A DNA stretch of 8,360 nt from JBEKOF01 sp050015895 (GTDB lineage: Bacteria; Verrucomicrobiota; Verrucomicrobiia; Limisphaerales; Palsa-1400): positions 1 to 8,360 of the forward strand of contig JBEKAN010000194.1 in assembly GCA_050015895.1 (NCBI GenBank). Direction: 5' to 3'. The notes under the pieces were generated by a model that had not been told where the DNA came from, made no database searches, and saw only the letters and a program-made list of their open reading frames with translations. This document shows positions 5,658-8,360 of this stretch, in pieces; the first letter of the stretch is position 1, and every line of letters begins with the position of its first letter. A program made the position numbers and the translations under genes.

Positions 5658-7838
5658 ATGTCAACCCAAGCCAATTGCCCTTTCCCCCACGCTCCCGGAG
5701 GCGGCGCCTCCAACCGCGACTGGTGGCCCGACCAGTTGAAGCTCGATCTCCTCCACCAGCATTCCTCCATGTCCAATCCCATGGGCAAGGACTTCCACTA
5801 CGCTAAAGAGTTCAAGAGCCTCGACCTGGCGGCCGTGAAGAATGATCTCGCCGCGCTGATGACCGACTCCCAGGCCTGGTGGCCGGCCGACTTCGGCCAC
5901 TACGGCGGTCTCTTCATTCGCATGGCCTGGCACAGCGCGGGCACCTACCGCACCGGCGACGGCCGCGGCGGCGGCGGCACGGGCCAGCAGCGCTTCGCGC
6001 CACTCAACAGTTGGCCGGACAACGTCAACCTGGACAAGGCCCGTCGCCTGCTCTGGCCGGTCAAGCGGAAGTACGGCCGGAAAATTTCCTGGGCCGACCT
6101 CATGATCCTCGCGGGGAACGTCGCCCTCGAAACGATGGGCTTCAAGACTTTCGGGTTCGGAGGCGGCCGCCAGGACGTCTGGGAGCCGGATCTGGACGTC
6201 TATTGGGGCAGGGAAACCACCTGGCTGGATGACAAACGCTATTCCGGCGACCGCGACCTCGAAAATCCGCTCGCCGCCGTCCAGATGGGGCTGATTTACG
6301 TCAACCCCGAAGGCCCCAATGGCATTCCCGATCCCATTGCCTCGGCGCGCGATATCCGCGAGACCTTCGCCCGCATGGCCATGAACGACGAGGAGACGGT
6401 CGCCCTCATCGCCGGCGGCCACACCTTCGGCAAGACCCACGGCGCCGGCCCGGCGTCCCATGTCGGGCCGGAGCCGGAGAGGGCCGGCCTCGAGGAGCAG
6501 GGCCTGGGCTGGAAGAGCAGCTTTGGCGTTGGCAGGGGCGGTGACACGATCAGCAGCGGCTTGGAAGTCACCTGGACCTCCACGCCCACCAAGTGGAGCA
6601 ACAATTACTTCGAGAACCTGTTCGGCTACGAATGGGAACTCACCAAGAGCCCCGCTGGCGCCCATCAGTGGACGCCCAAGAATGCCGCCGGCGCCGGCGC
6701 CGTGCCCCACGCTCACGACCCCTCCAGGCGCATCGCCCCTTCCATGCTCACCACCGACCTCGCCCTGCGGTTCGACCCCGCCTACGAAAAAATCTCCCGC
6801 CGCTTCCTGGCCAATCCCGGTCAGTTCGCCGACGCCTTTGCCCGCGCATGGTTCAAGCTCACCCACCGCGACATGGGTCCGCGCGCCCGCTATCTCGGGC
6901 CGGAGGTTCCCGCCGAGGAGCTTCTCTGGCAGGACCCAATCCCCGTCGTCAATCACAAATTGGTTGACGCGCATGACATCGCCTCTCTCAAGCGCCAAAT
7001 CCTCGCTTCCGGCCTGTCCGTCTCCGAGCTGGTTTCCACCGCTTGGTCGTCCGCATCCACCTTCCGTGGCTCCGACAAGCGCGGCGGTGCCAACGGCGCC
7101 CGCCTTCGCCTGGCGCCGCAAAAGGACTGGGAAGTCAACCAGCCCGCCCAACTGGCAAAGGTGCTCAACACTCTCGAAGGCGTTCAGAGCGCTTTCAACG
7201 CCGCGGCGACCGACGGCAAGAAGGTCTCGCTGGCGGACCTGGTCGTGCTGGCCGGTTGCGCCGGCGTCGAGAAAGCCGCTAAGAATGCCGGTCGCCGGCT
7301 CACGGTTCCTTTCACCCCGGGACGCATGGACGCCTCGCAGGCGCAGACCGACGTCGCGTCCTTCGCCGTGCTCGAACCCGTCGCGGACGGCTTCCGCAAT
7401 TACCTCAAGGGCAAATACACCCTCTCGGCCGAGGCGCTGCTCCTCGACAAGGCGCAATTACTCACACTGACCGCGCCCGAAATGACGGTGCTCGTGGGTG
7501 GCATGCGCGTCCTCAAGACCAACTTCGCAGGCGCGCGGCACGGCGTCTTCACCAACCGACCGGAGGCGCTGACCAACGACTTCTTCGTCAACCTGCTCGA
7601 CATGAGCACCGAGTGGAAGCCGCTCTCCAAAGACGCCGACGTGTTTGAGGGCCGCGATCGCAAAACCGATGCGCTCAAATGGACTGCCACGCGTGTGGAC
7701 CTTGTCTTCGGTTCCAACTCCCAACTCCGCGCCCTGGCTGAAGTTTACGCAAGTTCCGACGCCGAGAAGAAGTTCCTCCACGACTTCGTCGCCGCCTGGA
7801 ACAAAGTGATGAACCTCGATCGCTTCGACCTCGCCTGA
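5658..7838 (+). CDS. katG: Catalase-peroxidase KatG
   Basis: KatG is a cytoplasmic haem b enzyme that removes hydrogen peroxide by catalase and peroxidase activity. It is full length at 726 residues, the same as E. coli KatG. The N-terminal active domain has distal residues Arg88, Trp91 and His92 in FIRMAWHSAGTYR. The proximal haem ligand is His255 in IAGGHTFGKTHGAG, with partners Trp306 and Asp367. The Trp91-Tyr214-Met240 triad that forms the covalent adduct needed for catalase activity is complete. Ser300 corresponds to Ser315 of Mycobacterium tuberculosis KatG. Arg404 in THRDMGP is the likely mobile arginine. From about residue 435 comes the degenerate second peroxidase domain, ending MNLDRFDLA. 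The gene stands alone, transcribed away from the toxin-antitoxin and cys genes. No regulator such as OxyR or Fur is adjacent in the window. Confidence 0.98.
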   Translation: MSTQANCPFPHAPGGGASNRDWWPDQLKLDLLHQHSSMSNPMGKDFHYAKEFKSLDLAAVKNDLAALMTDSQAWWPADFGHYGGLFIRMAWHSAGTYRTGDGRGGGGTGQQRFAPLNSWPDNVNLDKARRLLWPVKRKYGRKISWADLMILAGNVALETMGFKTFGFGGGRQDVWEPDLDVYWGRETTWLDDKRYSGDRDLENPLAAVQMGLIYVNPEGPNGIPDPIASARDIRETFARMAMNDEETVALIAGGHTFGKTHGAGPASHVGPEPERAGLEEQGLGWKSSFGVGRGGDTISSGLEVTWTSTPTKWSNNYFENLFGYEWELTKSPAGAHQWTPKNAAGAGAVPHAHDPSRRIAPSMLTTDLALRFDPAYEKISRRFLANPGQFADAFARAWFKLTHRDMGPRARYLGPEVPAEELLWQDPIPVVNHKLVDAHDIASLKRQILASGLSVSELVSTAWSSASTFRGSDKRGGANGARLRLAPQKDWEVNQPAQLAKVLNTLEGVQSAFNAAATDGKKVSLADLVVLAGCAGVEKAAKNAGRRLTVPFTPGRMDASQAQTDVASFAVLEPVADGFRNYLKGKYTLSAEALLLDKAQLLTLTAPEMTVLVGGMRVLKTNFAGARHGVFTNRPEALTNDFFVNLLDMSTEWKPLSKDADVFEGRDRKTDALKWTATRVDLVFGSNSQLRALAEVYASSDAEKKFLHDFVAAWNKVMNLDRFDLA

Positions 7839-7885
7839 TCAAGGCTTGCCCAATGCCGTGAGAGGGCCCCGCGTCGGCCCCCTGC

Positions 7886-7913
7886 GGAAGCGAGCCTGCG
7901 AGCGCCGCCTTCC
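7886..7913. repeat. Hairpin carrying a GCGAG-type loop, copy 1
   Basis: GGAAG (7886-7890) pairs with CTTCC (7909-7913). The loop includes GCGAGCCTGCGAGCG. A 22-nt stretch starting in this stem (7888-7909) is repeated with two substitutions at 7991-8012, where it sits in the loop of a different stem. Confidence 0.5.
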
Positions 7914-7956
7914 CCCGCGGGACCATCTTTCAGAAGGCCAATCGCACTCTTCGGCA

Positions 7957-8017
7957 GCCCCAAAGGGGCGAAATATACCAGCCCAGGGCAAAGCGAGTCT
8001 GCGAGCGACGCCCTGGG
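7957..8017. repeat. Paired hairpins of a dispersed intergenic repeat, copy 2
   Basis: GCCCC-AAA-GGGGC (7957-7969) is followed by CGAAATATACCAG and then CCCAGGGC (7982-7989) pairing with GCCCTGGG (8010-8017) around a 20-base loop. The loop carries GCGAGTCTGCGAGCG, which matches copy 1. The layout of a CCCC-AAA-GGGG hairpin followed by a CCCAGGGC stem matches a repeat I recall from intergenic regions of Verrucomicrobiota and Planctomycetota. Lying between the convergent katG and the right-edge gene, it could also reduce read-through, but there is no T-run. Confidence 0.6.
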
Positions 8018-8040
8018 AAAAGGTACATGCCCTTGTCGAG

Positions 8041-8057
8041 CCCTGAAACCAACAGGG
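8041..8057. repeat. Small hairpin between the convergent genes
   Basis: CCCTG (8041-8045) pairs with CAGGG (8053-8057) around a 7-base loop. It is too short and lacks a T-run, so it is at best a weak transcription stop. Confidence 0.3.
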
Positions 8058-8064
8058 TCACATC

Positions 8065-8078
8065 TTAACATTTAACAT
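8065..8078. repeat. Two-copy heptad TTAACAT
   Basis: TTAACAT is repeated exactly twice in tandem. Alone this is unremarkable, but it has the same 7-base period as the arrays before rlmI and katG. Confidence 0.35.
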
Positions 8079-8138
8079 TTCGTCTTTCGCAGAAGTTCTC
8101 GTGTCACTGGCCCTCCGCATTCGTGGCAAACACACCTC

Positions 8139-8360
8139 TCACTTCCCGGCCTTCCCCGCTCGCGCCGGGTTCTGCACCGGGGCGGATTCCACAATCTTGA
8201 TCTCCTCCTCCGTCAACTCGTACAGATCATACACCCGCTGGTCTATCTCGCCGTCCAGACGCTGGATTTCCGCTTCGATGGCGGCAAGATCACTGCTGCC
8301 CGCCTCGGCGGCGACCGCTTTCATCAAGTCACGGACCGCGCGCAGATTGTCACTGGCCGC
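8139..8360 (-). CDS. C-terminal end of a probable DNA methyltransferase or restriction-modification protein, cut by the window edge
   Basis: The minus-strand frame is open from the window edge to TAA/TGA-type stop coordinates at 8139-8141 and gives 73 residues without a credible start. An internal TTG/ATG at 8327-8322 has no ribosome binding site. The sequence is a charged helix (LAAIEAEIQRLDGEIDQRVY) followed by VYDLYELTEEEIKIVE and a basic, low-complexity tail. The helix plus LVYxLYxLTxEEIxIVE form is typical of the C-terminus of Type IIG/Eco57I-like or N6-adenine DNA methyltransferases that carry target-recognition regions. The catalytic part would lie beyond the right edge. It is convergent with katG. 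The identification rests on a short C-terminal motif only. Confidence 0.68.
   Translation of the reverse strand, partial: AASDNLRAVRDLMKAVAAEAGSSDLAAIEAEIQRLDGEIDQRVYDLYELTEEEIKIVESAPVQNPARAGKAGK

Noticed and set aside
5661..7457. Minus-strand frame of 598 codons
   Set aside because: It lies entirely antisense to katG, which has every catalytic residue in place. The antisense translation is Gly/Val/Ala-rich low complexity.
7864..7880. katG terminator (GGGCC/GGCCC hairpin)
   Set aside because: The stem is only 5 bp with a 7-base loop and no T-run follows.

Overview
The window is a GC-rich bacterial chromosome segment. The gene families are widespread. The intergenic DNA is full of palindromic and period-7 repeats of a kind I associate with Verrucomicrobiota (Pedosphaera/Limisphaera-like lineages). 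That taxonomic guess is an inference from repeat style, not a proven placement.

Layout. Positions 1-192 hold an unrecognised minus-strand reading frame that runs off the left edge. Positions 233-1495 (minus) encode an RlmI-type PUA plus methyltransferase protein that modifies rRNA. Positions 1575-4428 (minus) hold the membrane and ATPase parts of a sulfate/thiosulfate ABC importer, transcribed in the order cysT, cysW, cysA. No binding-protein gene (sbp/cysP) is present. Where it might be expected, upstream of cysT, lies toxin-antitoxin debris. That debris is the last 24 codons of a probable toxin, a short leader-like ORF, an intact 88-residue antitoxin-like gene, and the C-terminal 48 codons of a PIN-family toxin that stops abruptly at 4925.

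Positions 4926-5657 contain no credible gene. They carry a roughly 175-bp MITE-like segment bounded by 13-bp inverted repeats next to the cut PIN gene, a 105-bp element of four consecutive hairpins with complementary ends, and the katG leader. A full-length catalase-peroxidase gene, katG, occupies 5658-7838 (plus). Positions 7839-8138 are again intergenic, with nested hairpins and a 22-nt direct repeat. The right edge (8139-8360, minus) is the C-terminal end of a protein that looks like a DNA methyltransferase or Type II restriction-modification enzyme, convergent with katG.

How the genes relate. The three cys genes form one tightly packed unit: cysT and cysW share an ATGA stop/start and cysA follows closely. 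The methyltransferase gene lies downstream on the same strand and may be read through. katG is a stand-alone gene with its own good ribosome binding site. I found no convincing evidence of a new multi-gene system. The most distinctive signals are the 12-unit heptanucleotide array that forms the cysA-rlmI spacer and supplies the rlmI ribosome binding site, and the accretion of toxin-antitoxin fragments and repeats upstream of cysT.
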